A DNA stretch of 64,000 nucleotides from Bacteroidota bacterium (GTDB taxonomy: Bacteria; Bacteroidota; Bacteroidia; Flavobacteriales; Schleiferiaceae), in assembly GCA_003045865.1 (NCBI GenBank), contig PZPB01000002.1, positions 1-64,000 of the forward strand, in the 5' to 3' direction. Below, piece by piece: positions 17,234 to 26,961 of the stretch. The number at the start of each line of letters is the position of its first letter. The first letter of the stretch is position 1. The position numbers and the translations under genes are program-made. The notes beneath the pieces were generated by a model. The model was given only the letters and a program-made list of their open reading frames with translations. It did no database searches and was not told where the DNA came from.

Positions 17234-20200
17234 TAACTCAAGTACTCTTTAAGATACACTTTCTTTAAAAGATTTTGGATAATTTTTAGGTTGATGGGTT
17301 TAGTAATATAATCATCCATACCATCTTCCATAAATTTTTCACGGTCACCCTCCATGGCATTGGCCGTCATAGCAATAATTACCGGCCTTTTGTTACCGTA
17401 CTTTTCTCTAACCGCTTTAGTGGCCTCGCGGCCATCCATTTCGGGCATTTGAATATCCATAAAAATGAGGTCGTAACTTTGGCGCTCTAAAGCGGAGAGA
17501 ACCTCTAGTCCATTGGCGGCAATGTCGGTATTATAACCCATTTTCTGTAGGGTTAAAGTGGCTAGCTTCTGATTTATAGCATTATCTTCTGCTAGTAAAA
17601 TTCGCAGGGGATAGTTTTCGCCCAAATCGGAAAGCAATACTTCGCGTTTCTCGTGGAAATCTTCCTGCTTAATTTTCGAATCACTAAAAATTTGATGCAT
17701 ACTGCTCAAAAGTTGCGAATGCTTAATGGGCTTAGGGAAGTAAAAACTAAACAGCTCTTCTCTCTCTTTTTTACTCAGGTCTGGGTAGGCCGAGCTTAGT
17801 ATTATTATTGGTAGATTAGGTTTGGCTACTTTCAGTTTACGGGATAGTTCCACGCCATCGAGAAGGGGCATTTCAAAGTCTACCACTACTAATTCAAAAT
17901 TTTGTTTCAGGGCCGTTTTTAAACCTATTCTGGGATCACTTTCTTGGAAAACGTTAATACCCCAATTTTTAAATTGCCCGGCTAGAACCCTTAAGTTGGT
18001 GTGGTTGTCGTCAATTATTAAGGCATTACGATTGCGCACAGAGTTAAGCATTTGCGATAACTCTTTGTCTTTTTGATTGCGAGCTCTAGTGGCACTGATG
18101 GTGAAGTGGAAGGTAGAGCCCTGCCCGGGCTTACTCTCTACCCAAATATCTCCCCCCATTAAGCTGGTTAACCTTTGTGAAATGGCCAATCCTAAACCCG
18201 TTCCGCCGTATTTACGGGTAGTGGAAGAGTCGGCTTGGCTAAAGGCTTTAAAAAGTTTCTTTTGTTGATCTGCACTCATACCAATACCCGTATCGCGCAC
18301 TGAAAAATGAATGAGGAGTTCTTCGTTTTCTTGTTCTTCTAGAACGGCTCTTACCTCAATTTCACCGCCTTCGGTAAATTTAATGGCATTGGAAATAAGG
18401 TTTAGTAATATCTGACGCAAACGCGTAATATCACCTTCAATATAATTTGGAATATTAGCACTGATGGAATAAGTAAGTTCGAGATCTTTCTCGGTTATTC
18501 TGTTGGCTAGTAATTCAATCGCTTCTTCTACGCATTGTTCCAATGAGAAAGGATATACTTCCAAACTCATGTTGCCCGCTTCAATTTTACTAAAGTCTAG
18601 GATATCGTTAATAATGGATAAAAGCGTATCTCCCGAAAGGCGAATGGTATTTACATAATCGAGTTGCTCTTTGTCTAACTCAGTTTGTAACAGCAAGGAA
18701 GTCATGCCAATTACTCCATTCATAGGAGTGCGAATTTCATGGCTCATGGTCGCTAAGAATTCACTTTTGGCCCTTGCGGCAACTTCGGCCGAATTTTTCG
18801 CTTCAATTAAGGCTTCCCTAGATAGGTTGGCTTCAATTTCCGCTCCTAACCAGCGCGACATTAACCGTAAGAGGTCAAGGTCGTTTTCGGTAAAGGGGTA
18901 GGGCGATTCCTCGGGTCCGTTAAAATTAAGGGTCCCGTAAATCTCATTTCCTACATAAATGGCTGTGCCGATATAGCTTTTAATGACAAAGCTATTATTA
19001 TGAATAATATGAATGGGTGCATTTTTTAAATTACTAAAACAGATGGGCTCTCCTTTTTTAATGATCTTTTCTGAAAGAGTGCCAGTTAGGGGAAGATTTA
19101 AAAGTTTAGAAGGAAGCAGGTTTCCTTCCGAATACCTATCGATGGCCTCGTAACGTCCTTCATTGAGGAAGGCCTTGGCCAAAATACCGTTGGGTAGTTT
19201 AAATCGTTGGGTTCCTAATTCGAGGAAAAGCCTTACTTTTTCTTTAAAGCTGAGGCTATTATTAGCCGAAATAGAGTAGAGCTTGCGAATCGCCTCCTCG
19301 TTTACGCGTAAATTTCGTTCGGCATTGCGTTTTTCTGTAACATCAATTAAAGTCCAAACTACCCCACGGGCAAAATTATGTCCACCGAATTCGATAATGC
19401 GTTTTTCGCCGTTTTTCCGATAAACAGGAAAAAGGAATCCATTTATTTCTTTCTGGGAGAGAAAGGCTTGATATTGCTCATAAGTTTGATTTGAGGTATT
19501 GCGGTAAATCTTTTCAAAGAATTTATCGGTGGTATCCAATTCTTCTGGTTGATAGCCTAAAATTTTACTAGTTGCATTGTTGATGCGCAATTTATCTTCC
19601 TGCACCAAAATTGCTCCTACAGGAAGATTATCGATTACACCTAGGAGTTCATTTTCACTTTCTTCTAGGCGCCTGCGTGCCAGTTCAAGTTCTTTTAAGC
19701 GGTGGGTTAACTCATTTTCGTTAGATGCCAAGGCAGTGCGCTGCCGCTGTAGTTCGGTGCTATATTCTTGCTCGTCTTCTAATAATTGTTTTAATTTTTT
19801 ACCTGCTTCCCTCTCAGCTTTTAAGCTGCGCATTTTTTCCTCATGCTCTTTACGATGCTGCTGAAAAATAGGAAGGAAAAAGATAAGCGAAAGTATTACA
19901 AAAGTGAGCGATAAGATAATGAAAGCAATGCTGCTTAATTTCTCAGCCCGATCGGACTTATTGCTCTCATCTAAGCGATAGAGAACGACAACTTGTTCTA
20001 AATATTCGAGAACAAGATCGCTTTCATTTAGGATCTCTACCGCACAATCTTTGGCTTCATTACTATTTATTTCGCCCTTGCAGTAGCTTAAAATCTTATC
20101 AGCCTTGGAGATGTAGTTTTTGCGAAGCTCACTTTTCTTGGCATGCAGTGAATCAACTTTTCCCTTTATATCGTTAGATACTAAATTGTAAATCTCAGGC

Positions 20201-20475
20201 TCTAATAAGGCAAGATGTTGCTGGTTAAAGCTTTCAACGCTACTTTTTAAATCGTTGCAATGATTCTGTAATTGAGCAGCTTGGGTGTATTCAGTAATGT
20301 TAAGGGCTTCTTTGCTAATTCGCTGCGATAGCATTATTTGTCTACCCGCTAAATCGAGTCGGATAGCATCTTTAGCACGAACTGCATCGGCCTGCTCTAG
20401 AAAAATGTAAAAGATAAAACTGAGAAATATTATCAGTAATATGTAGCTTAAATAAGCCCATTTCAAATTGCGCAT
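17233..20475 (-). CDS. Hybrid sensor histidine kinase with PilJ-type sensor, PAS, GAF and two receiver domains
   Basis: A 1080-residue membrane kinase. After a first TM helix (residues 10-27) comes a periplasmic four-helix domain with [20 protein letters not shown], the hallmark of the type IV pili methyl-accepting (PilJ-like) sensor, then a second TM near 185-203. A coiled coil leads to a PAS domain (about 275-385), a GAF domain (about 400-550) and HisKA with [14 protein letters not shown]. An HATPase_c with DTGIGMS and [10 protein letters not shown] follows, then two receivers. Receiver 1 has [12 protein letters not shown] and receiver 2 has [13 protein letters not shown], so both keep the phosphoacceptor aspartate. 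No HPt domain is visible. The signal is unknown. Its stop is fused to the pabB start. Confidence 0.92.
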   Translation of the reverse strand: MRNLKWAYLSYILLIIFLSFIFYIFLEQADAVRAKDAIRLDLAGRQIMLSQRISKEALNITEYTQAAQLQNHCNDLKSSVESFNQQHLALLEPEIYNLVSNDIKGKVDSLHAKKSELRKNYISKADKILSYCKGEINSNEAKDCAVEILNESDLVLEYLEQVVVLYRLDESNKSDRAEKLSSIAFIILSLTFVILSLIFFLPIFQQHRKEHEEKMRSLKAEREAGKKLKQLLEDEQEYSTELQRQRTALASNENELTHRLKELELARRRLEESENELLGVIDNLPVGAILVQEDKLRINNATSKILGYQPEELDTTDKFFEKIYRNTSNQTYEQYQAFLSQKEINGFLFPVYRKNGEKRIIEFGGHNFARGVVWTLIDVTEKRNAERNLRVNEEAIRKLYSISANNSLSFKEKVRLFLELGTQRFKLPNGILAKAFLNEGRYEAIDRYSEGNLLPSKLLNLPLTGTLSEKIIKKGEPICFSNLKNAPIHIIHNNSFVIKSYIGTAIYVGNEIYGTLNFNGPEESPYPFTENDLDLLRLMSRWLGAEIEANLSREALIEAKNSAEVAARAKSEFLATMSHEIRTPMNGVIGMTSLLLQTELDKEQLDYVNTIRLSGDTLLSIINDILDFSKIEAGNMSLEVYPFSLEQCVEEAIELLANRITEKDLELTYSISANIPNYIEGDITRLRQILLNLISNAIKFTEGGEIEVRAVLEEQENEELLIHFSVRDTGIGMSADQQKKLFKAFSQADSSTTRKYGGTGLGLAISQRLTSLMGGDIWVESKPGQGSTFHFTISATRARNQKDKELSQMLNSVRNRNALIIDDNHTNLRVLAGQFKNWGINVFQESDPRIGLKTALKQNFELVVVDFEMPLLDGVELSRKLKVAKPNLPIIILSSAYPDLSKKEREELFSFYFPKPIKHSQLLSSMHQIFSDSKIKQEDFHEKREVLLSDLGENYPLRILLAEDNAINQKLATLTLQKMGYNTDIAANGLEVLSALERQSYDLIFMDIQMPEMDGREATKAVREKYGNKRPVIIAMTANAMEGDREKFMEDGMDDYITKPINLKIIQNLLKKVYLKEYLS

Positions 20476-20531
20476 GCCTAGAAATATTCGACCCTAAGCT
20501 ACAATATTTATAGCTTGTTCTTTAAACTAAG

Positions 20532-20559
20532 AAAGGCGAGACTAGCTAGTCTCGCCTTT
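20532..20559 (-). terminator. Perfect 28-bp palindrome acting as lpd terminator
   Basis: Both 14-bp arms are perfectly complementary (aaaggcgagactag and its complement) just beyond the lpd stop codon. The T-tract after the minus-strand arm is modest, so termination is likely but not certain. The palindrome ends 57 bp before the downstream kinase start. Confidence 0.7.
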
Positions 20560-20569
20560 ACGATAGATA

Positions 20570-21970
20570 TTACACGTGTAAAGCGCGATTATCGGTCGCC
20601 GCTAATGCCGCTTCTTTAATCGCTTCGGCAAAAGTAGGATGGGCGTGACTCATGCGAGCGATATCCTCCGCTGAGGCGCGGTATTCCATGGCCACTACAC
20701 CTTCTGCAATTAGATCAGCGGCTCTAGGCCCGATCATATGGAAGCCTAAAATTTCGTCTGTGTTTTTATCAGAAATAATTTTTACTAAACCGTCGGTATC
20801 GCCACTAGCACGGGCACGACCTAGTGCGCGGAAAGGAAAAGAGCCCACTTTGTAGCTAATGCCAGCCTCCTTAATTTGCTCTTCCGTTCGCCCTACACTG
20901 GCAACTTCTGGCCAAGTGTAAACTACACCTGGAATAAGATTATAGTCGATATGTGGTTTTTGTCCCGCCATGGTTTCCGCTACAAAAACACCTTCTTCTT
21001 CGGCTTTATGAGCTAACATGGCTCCTTTGATTACATCACCAATAGCGAAAATATGCTCTTTACTGGTTTGTAATTTTTCATTCACTTCCACCTTACCACG
21101 ATTGTCGGTTTTAATGCCAACATTTTCTAATCCTAGGCCAGCGGTATATGCGCTTCTGCCTACCGCAACTAAACAATAGTCGCCTTCGAACTTCACTTCT
21201 TGGTCTTTTTTATCGGTAGCGCTCACGCTTACTTTTTTGCCATCGCTGCTAACTTCGGTTACTTTGTGACTAAAATTGAACTTAATACCTAGTTTTTTTA
21301 AAGACTTGGTAATTTCTTTACTCATCGCGCTGTCATACCCGGGAATCGCTTTGTCGAGATATTCGATTACCGTCACTTCGGAACCAAGACGAGCATAAAC
21401 GCTTCCTAACTCTAAACCAATAACACCTGCGCCAATAACAATCATTTGCTTCGGCACTTCCTTAAGGTTTAAAGCTTCGGTGCTGCTGATAATTCGTTCT
21501 TTATCGAATTTAGCGAAAGGTAATTCTGTGGGCTTGCTGCCCGTGGCAATAATTACTTTGTCGGCCGATATTTTGGTTTCTTCTGTTTCCTTTTTGATGG
21601 CGATGGTATGATCATCTACAAAAGACCCAAAGCCCTCGAAAACGGTGATCTTATTTTTCTTCATCAAAAACTGGATACCTTCAGTAGTTTGACTAACCAC
21701 AGAATTTTTGCGGCTAATCATTTGCGCCAAATTAACTTTGGGAGTATCGATATCGATACCGTGATCAGCAAATGAATGCATGGCATTATGAAAATGCTCG
21801 CTACTGTCTAAAAGTGCTTTGGATGGAATGCATCCCACATTTAAACAGGTGCCACCAAGGGTGCGGTATTTTTCAATCAAGGCTGTTTTCATGCCCAGTT
21901 GTGCGCATCTAATTGCGGCTACATATCCTCCCGGTCCTGATCCTATGATTGCTACGTCAAATTTATCCAT
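20570..21970 (-). CDS. lpd: Dihydrolipoyl dehydrogenase
   Basis: This is the E3 flavoprotein of 2-oxoacid dehydrogenase complexes and of the glycine cleavage system (see gcvP at the window start). Its 466 residues carry the FAD fingerprint IIGSGPGGYVAAIRCAQLG and the redox disulfide GGTCLNVGCIPSK (C42, C47). The NAD fingerprint is VIGAGVIGLELGSVYARLG, the second FAD motif is IFAIGDVI, and the C-terminal catalytic dyad lies in SHAHPTFAEAIKEA. It is monocistronic between its own promoter element and a palindromic terminator. Confidence 0.97.
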   Translation of the reverse strand: MDKFDVAIIGSGPGGYVAAIRCAQLGMKTALIEKYRTLGGTCLNVGCIPSKALLDSSEHFHNAMHSFADHGIDIDTPKVNLAQMISRKNSVVSQTTEGIQFLMKKNKITVFEGFGSFVDDHTIAIKKETEETKISADKVIIATGSKPTELPFAKFDKERIISSTEALNLKEVPKQMIVIGAGVIGLELGSVYARLGSEVTVIEYLDKAIPGYDSAMSKEITKSLKKLGIKFNFSHKVTEVSSDGKKVSVSATDKKDQEVKFEGDYCLVAVGRSAYTAGLGLENVGIKTDNRGKVEVNEKLQTSKEHIFAIGDVIKGAMLAHKAEEEGVFVAETMAGQKPHIDYNLIPGVVYTWPEVASVGRTEEQIKEAGISYKVGSFPFRALGRARASGDTDGLVKIISDKNTDEILGFHMIGPRAADLIAEGVVAMEYRASAEDIARMSHAHPTFAEAIKEAALAATDNRALHV

Positions 21971-22001
21971 TATAGAGATTGATGAGTTTTATTTAATCCC
22001 A

Positions 22002-22009
22002 CAAAATTA
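22002..22009 (-). promoter_or_regulatory. Candidate Bacteroidota -7 promoter element for lpd
   Basis: The minus strand reads TAATTTTG, an exact TAnnTTTG, 31 bp before the lpd ATG. The -33 element is not clear. Confidence 0.4.
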
Positions 22010-22156
22010 AGCAATTGTAGAAGAGTAATTGCTTAAAAATGTATTTTCTAATGAAGTGATAACCTCGCTCAAATTGGTCAAAATTTCTCGATGCTAATCA
22101 CTAATTATTTGGGATATAAGTTTCAGGCGTAAGCAAGGTATTTCTAAATTCGCAGG

Positions 22157-23263
22157 ATGGTAACTAAGGAGCAAGTACAAGAGCTTTCGCAAAGAGTAGA
22201 GTCGTTAAAGGATTATCTACAAATTGAGCAAAAGGAAATTCAAATCATTAATGAAGAAGAGAAGACCGCGGTAGCTGAATTTTGGGAAGACCAAAAAACG
22301 GCGCAGCAGGTAATGAAGAAGATTCGGGGTTTAAAATTTTGGGTAGAGTCTTTTAATGATTTAAAGGATTCCGTAGATGAGCTTAACTTAGGATTAGAGT
22401 TTTTGGAGCTGGGCGAGATTAGTGAGGAGGAAATGGCCGAGATGCGATCGAAAGCGATTAAAACCTTAGAATCTCTAGAGTTTCGCAATATGCTCTCGGG
22501 TGAGGAAGATCAACTTAGTGCGGTTCTGCAAATTACAGCGGGCGCCGGTGGTACCGAAAGCTGCGACTGGGCTAGTATGTTAATGCGCATGTACCTGCGT
22601 TATGCCGAAAGACAGGGTTATAAGGTAAGCGAACTTAATTACCAAGAAGGCGATGTTGCCGGGGTGAAAACGGTGACCCTAGAGATTGAAGGCGATTATG
22701 CTTTCGGCTACCTAAAAGGAGAAAATGGCGTGCATCGCTTGGTGCGGATCTCGCCCTTCGATAGTAATGCAAAGCGCCATACTTCTTTTGCATCAGTTTA
22801 TGTTTACCCCTTGGTAGATGATTCCATCGAAATTGATATTAGTCCTGCCGATATAGAATGGGATACTTTCCGTTCGGGTGGAGCTGGAGGCCAAAACGTA
22901 AACAAGGTGGAAACGGGCGTGCGCTTACGTCACGCTCCCTCAGGAATTGTGATCGAAAATACCGAAAGTCGCTCGCAACTTCAAAATAAAGAAAAGGCTT
23001 TGCAATTGTTAAAGTCTCAGCTTTATGAAATTGAGATTGAAGCGAAAAATCAGGCCCGCGCTGAAATTGAAGCAGGTAAAAAGAAAATTGAGTGGGGAAG
23101 CCAAATTCGTAACTATGTGCTTCATCCTTACAAGTTAATTAAGGACGTGCGCACCGCCCATGAGACTTCAAATGTTGATCAGGTTTTAGATGGTGATCTT
23201 GATGCCTTTATCAAGTCGTATTTAATGAGTAAAGGTCAAAGCCAAGATTTGCAGGATAGCTGA
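22157..23263 (+). CDS. prfB: Peptide chain release factor 2, without programmed frameshift
   Basis: This release factor reads UGA and UAA. It has 368 residues, with the stop-codon recognition tripeptide SPF at 199-201 (RF2 type) and the peptidyl-transferase motif GGQ at 244-246 ([19 protein letters not shown]). In E. coli and many bacteria an in-frame UGA after the leucine codon of ...YL forces a +1 shift. At the matching position here the codons are TAT CTA CAA (Y20 L21 Q22), with no stop, and the N-terminus is continuous. The start is ATG at 22157. It stands alone, with a CHU_C protein gene downstream on the same strand. Confidence 0.96.
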   Translation: MVTKEQVQELSQRVESLKDYLQIEQKEIQIINEEEKTAVAEFWEDQKTAQQVMKKIRGLKFWVESFNDLKDSVDELNLGLEFLELGEISEEEMAEMRSKAIKTLESLEFRNMLSGEEDQLSAVLQITAGAGGTESCDWASMLMRMYLRYAERQGYKVSELNYQEGDVAGVKTVTLEIEGDYAFGYLKGENGVHRLVRISPFDSNAKRHTSFASVYVYPLVDDSIEIDISPADIEWDTFRSGGAGGQNVNKVETGVRLRHAPSGIVIENTESRSQLQNKEKALQLLKSQLYEIEIEAKNQARAEIEAGKKKIEWGSQIRNYVLHPYKLIKDVRTAHETSNVDQVLDGDLDAFIKSYLMSKGQSQDLQDS

Positions 23264-23308
23264 TAGGCTCCCTTAACTGCCATAATTTATCTTAGCTTAA
23301 TCGATAGT

Positions 23309-26300
23309 TTGAAATCTCGGCTTACTACCTTACATTCGAGCAATCGATTTAAAATTTTGAGCCTAAAAAAGATTCTTCCTCTTATCTTGTTCTGCCTAAG
23401 CTTTTCTGCCAAAGCTCAGCACATGGCCTTTGTAGAAAACGAAGGACAATGGCAAGGCGATTTCGATTATTTACTGCGCAATGGTAGCGACTTCCTTTTC
23501 TTTAAAGCGGATGAGGTTAGGGTGCAGTTACTCGAAAAGCATAGCGCAGGTGAAGAAATTCATCATCATCAGAATTCTGGGGAAGTACTGCAGGGCCACG
23601 TATACAGCATGCAATGGCTCGGTGTTAACCAAGAGGCAAAAGTTACGCGTACTATTCTTGAAGGAGCACCCTATTTAAATTATCTCAAAGGAAAAAATCC
23701 CGACCATTGGAAGTCAGGCTTGCGGCAATATCAGGAAATTGTTTACCATAATATTTATCCTAATATCGACCTCCGCTACTATCTCAGCCCCGCGGGAGTT
23801 TATAAATACGATTTCATAGTTCGGCCAGGCGGAAATCCCAATGATATTTCTTGGCAATTTAAAGGAGTAGAGCGCTATGGTTTGGCAGGTGCAGATTTGG
23901 CGCTAATCACTAGCGTTAAAAATGTGGTGTATACCGCTCCGCTAGCGTTTCAGGGAAGCGATAGAATAGCAGCGGCTTTTAAACAGCAAGGCGATATTTT
24001 CACTTACGCTGTGGCGGAATACGATCTCGACCGTGAATTGGTTATCGATCCTACTTTGGTTTTTAGCACCTACAGTGCCAGTACAGACGATAACTTTGGT
24101 TTTACAGCTACTTTTGGTGAAGATGGCTCGGGCTACAATGCTGGGATTAATTACATCTATGGCAATATCAATCGCGGCTTTCCTACTACCTTGGGTGCTT
24201 TTCAAGATTCGTCTAATGGTGGTGTCGTAGATGGTGTAGTGGCGAAATATACCGCCGATGGTAGTCAGCAAATTTATGCAACCTTTTTAGGGGGCTCTCA
24301 AAACGATGTGCCTTTTAGTTTGCTGGAAGGCCCCAATAAATCGTTAATAATTTTAGGGGTAACGGGCTCCACTAATTTTCCCGTTACCGCCAATGCCTAC
24401 GACACCTCTTTTAGTGCAGGTGTATCCAGCGCATTAAGCATCGGGGGCTCTTTAAACTTCCCTTTATCCAGCGATATTTTCATTAGTATTTTAGATAGTA
24501 CGGGTGGGAGTTTACTAGGTTCTACTTTTTTAGGTGATACTGCTATGGATGGCGTGAACGATCGCCTTGAATTTAATTATGGTGATGCGGCGCGCGGCGA
24601 TTTGAGTATCGATTCTTTGGGGAATATTTTAGGGGTCTCCTACACCTTTTCGCCTAATATCCCCATTGGTTCTGCCTTTAGTAGTTCTTATCAAGGTGAG
24701 CAAGACGGAATGGTGTTCTCGTTTAATAGCGATTTAAGCCAACTAAATTGGAACAAAATAATTGGTGGTAACAGTAATGATGCAGTTTTTTCATTGCGTT
24801 TTAGTCCTGCCAATCGCCTTTTTATAACCGGTGCTACGGAGAGCACTAACTTATCCTATCCTAGTACAGGGGTTTATCAGGATAGTGCCAATGGTAAGGT
24901 CGATGGCTTTCTCGCTGAACTTAATCCGGCCAACGGCGAGGTGCTAAATTTCACTTTTACGGGCACCAGCGAGCACGATGTTTCTTATTTCTTAGATATC
25001 GATCAAAAGGAGAAGATTACTCTGTTCGGGCAAACCCGTGGCGCTTGGCCGCAAGTTGGAGATAGCTTGTGGGGGCAGCCGGGGAGCGCTCAATTTCTGC
25101 AACAATTTAGCCCCGATTTGCAATTAAATTTATCGACCACCTTTGGCGTTGGAACGACCTTGGCGACCAATATTTCTCCTACTGCTTTGATGGTAAGTGA
25201 GTGCGGTGATGTCTTTCTTTCGGGTTGGGGTGCTGGTTATGGTTCGCGTCGTGGCGCGATGGCCATTCCTAGAAACATGCCGCTAACCCAAGATGCCTGG
25301 CGTGACACAACCGATTTCGGCGACTTTTATTTTCTTCGCTTGGATGCTTCTTGGAAACGATTAGAGTACGCAACTTACTTTGGGCAGTTTGGGAATGGTC
25401 CCGATCACGTAGATGGCGGTAGTAGTCGCTTCCGCAAAGATGGGTCTATCTTCCAAGCGGTTTGTTCTTGCGGAACCGATAGCAGTGGTTTCCCTACTAC
25501 GGTTAATGCTTATGCTCCCAAAAAGATGAATCGTAATTGCAATATGGCCATCTTTCGTTTCGATATGGAAGCGGATTCTATCGATGCAAATGTTAAAGTT
25601 GCCACTGGTTATGCCGATACGGTTTGCTTTCCTAGCCAAGTGAAATTTGATGATTTTAGTTTTAATGCCGATTGGGTATTAGTGCAAAGTCCCAATGGAA
25701 TTCTTGATACCCTTCGCAATCAGTTATTTAACATTGTGGACAGTGGTTTAAATCGCTATACCTTTTATGCCCTCGATACTAATTGCTTTTTAATGGATAG
25801 CAGTTTTATTGACATCTTCTCTTTTGGTAGAGAGGTGCAAGCTGATTTTAGTTTCGATTATGATAGTTGTAATCAAAGTGCTTTGGTTAATTTTCAAAAT
25901 CAATCGCAGGGTGCCGCTCAATATCGTTGGTTTTTTGGCGACGGTGATAGCGCTATATCTACTAATCCTAGTCATACTTATAGTCCCGGCGATTATGATA
26001 TCCAATTGATTGCCATCGACCCAATCTGCGGAAGCACCGACACGATTCGTAAAAGTATTAGTATCGTACAGTCTAACTTATTTTTAGAAATGACCAGCGA
26101 TTTTCGTCCCTGCGATTTAAGTTACCCTTTAAGTTTACGCTTGGCGCAGAATGGTTTCCATCGGTTTGAGTGGTATTTAAATGGACAGCGGCTCAATGAA
26201 AGCGCAGATAGTTTGATCTTGAATTTAAATAGTGGGGGTTTGTACGAAATTCGCCTTGTGGCGACCGACACCATTTGTAATTTGGTTTTAGAAAGGGAGG

Positions 26301-26614
26301 AAAGCGCTTTTATTTTTGATGAAGGTTTTAACCTAGAGCTGCCTAATATATTCAGTCCCAATGGCGATGGCTTAAATGATTTCTACGGCGCTTTAGCAGA
26401 TGAGCTGTCACTGGATTTTGTGGAGAATTCAAGCCTTGAAATTCGCGATAGGAACGGAATTCTAGTTTTCTCGGGCGATGGCCTAGAAAATCTTTGGGAT
26501 GGGAAGTTTAATAATTTAGAAATGGCAAGTGGTGTTTACTTCTATCTCTTCAATTATCAAGATATTTGCGGCAACATTAAGGATGCTAAAGGATTTTTAC
26601 ATCTTCAACGATAA
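23309..26614 (+). CDS. Large secreted protein: SBBP-type repeats, PKD domain, CHU_C (gliding-associated) C-terminus
   Basis: A 1101-residue secreted protein. Its signal peptide is LKKILPLILFCLSFSAKAQ. The frame opens with TTG at 23309, but an in-frame TTG at 23357 gives a more typical signal peptide start, so the start is uncertain. Residues about 37-260 match the N-terminal domain common to SBBP-repeat proteins (FVENEGQWQGDFDYLLRNG). Then come beta-propeller-like repeats with LGGSxxD and TGxTxSxNFP elements, to about residue 770. A PKD domain (YRWFFGDGDSAISTNPSHTY) lies near 870-930. The C-terminus has the CHU_C motif LPNIFSPNGDGLNDFYG and the terminal GVYFYLFNYQDICGN. This predicts T9SS export and surface anchoring, perhaps as an adhesin. 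Confidence 0.88.
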   Translation: MKSRLTTLHSSNRFKILSLKKILPLILFCLSFSAKAQHMAFVENEGQWQGDFDYLLRNGSDFLFFKADEVRVQLLEKHSAGEEIHHHQNSGEVLQGHVYSMQWLGVNQEAKVTRTILEGAPYLNYLKGKNPDHWKSGLRQYQEIVYHNIYPNIDLRYYLSPAGVYKYDFIVRPGGNPNDISWQFKGVERYGLAGADLALITSVKNVVYTAPLAFQGSDRIAAAFKQQGDIFTYAVAEYDLDRELVIDPTLVFSTYSASTDDNFGFTATFGEDGSGYNAGINYIYGNINRGFPTTLGAFQDSSNGGVVDGVVAKYTADGSQQIYATFLGGSQNDVPFSLLEGPNKSLIILGVTGSTNFPVTANAYDTSFSAGVSSALSIGGSLNFPLSSDIFISILDSTGGSLLGSTFLGDTAMDGVNDRLEFNYGDAARGDLSIDSLGNILGVSYTFSPNIPIGSAFSSSYQGEQDGMVFSFNSDLSQLNWNKIIGGNSNDAVFSLRFSPANRLFITGATESTNLSYPSTGVYQDSANGKVDGFLAELNPANGEVLNFTFTGTSEHDVSYFLDIDQKEKITLFGQTRGAWPQVGDSLWGQPGSAQFLQQFSPDLQLNLSTTFGVGTTLATNISPTALMVSECGDVFLSGWGAGYGSRRGAMAIPRNMPLTQDAWRDTTDFGDFYFLRLDASWKRLEYATYFGQFGNGPDHVDGGSSRFRKDGSIFQAVCSCGTDSSGFPTTVNAYAPKKMNRNCNMAIFRFDMEADSIDANVKVATGYADTVCFPSQVKFDDFSFNADWVLVQSPNGILDTLRNQLFNIVDSGLNRYTFYALDTNCFLMDSSFIDIFSFGREVQADFSFDYDSCNQSALVNFQNQSQGAAQYRWFFGDGDSAISTNPSHTYSPGDYDIQLIAIDPICGSTDTIRKSISIVQSNLFLEMTSDFRPCDLSYPLSLRLAQNGFHRFEWYLNGQRLNESADSLILNLNSGGLYEIRLVATDTICNLVLEREESAFIFDEGFNLELPNIFSPNGDGLNDFYGALADELSLDFVENSSLEIRDRNGILVFSGDGLENLWDGKFNNLEMASGVYFYLFNYQDICGNIKDAKGFLHLQR

Positions 26615-26622
26615 ATAATATT

Positions 26623-26961
26623 ATGCGCTATTTTCACAATCCACGCTGCCAAAAAAGTAGAGAAGGCCTACAATTATTAGAAGAAAAAGGTCTTCACCCC
26701 GAAGTGGTGCTTTATATGACCGAGCCCCTAAGCCCCATAGAATTGGAAGATATTTTAGTTAAACTCGATATCGATGCGGAAGACTTAATTCGCAGCAAAG
26801 AGTCGGTTTGGAAAGAGGAGTTTAAGGATAAAGAATTAAGTGAAGATGAACTGGTTCTCGCCATGATTGAGTATCCTCAACTAATGGAGCGCCCTATTTT
26901 AGTGAATGGCGATAAAGCAGCCATCGGTCGTCCCCCCGAAAACTTATTGGAAATCCTTTAG
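26623..26961 (+). CDS. arsC: ArsC/Spx-family arsenate-reductase-like protein
   Basis: A 112-residue thioredoxin-fold protein of the glutaredoxin-dependent arsenate reductase family. The catalytic cysteine is C9 in FHNPRCQKSREGLQLLEEKG. The C-terminal YPQLMERPILVNGDKAAIGRPPENLL is characteristic and includes the arginine after the ME motif. No ars operon genes are near, so a role in arsenate resistance is not implied by context. It could equally be a YfgD-like housekeeping reductase. It begins 8 bp after the CHU_C gene and its stop overlaps the end of the convergent gene by 4 bp. Confidence 0.85.
   Translation: MRYFHNPRCQKSREGLQLLEEKGLHPEVVLYMTEPLSPIELEDILVKLDIDAEDLIRSKESVWKEEFKDKELSEDELVLAMIEYPQLMERPILVNGDKAAIGRPPENLLEIL

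Noticed and set aside
23942..24271. A 109-residue minus-strand frame inside the CHU_C gene
   Set aside because: Shadow of a secreted protein with strong domain evidence on the plus strand.
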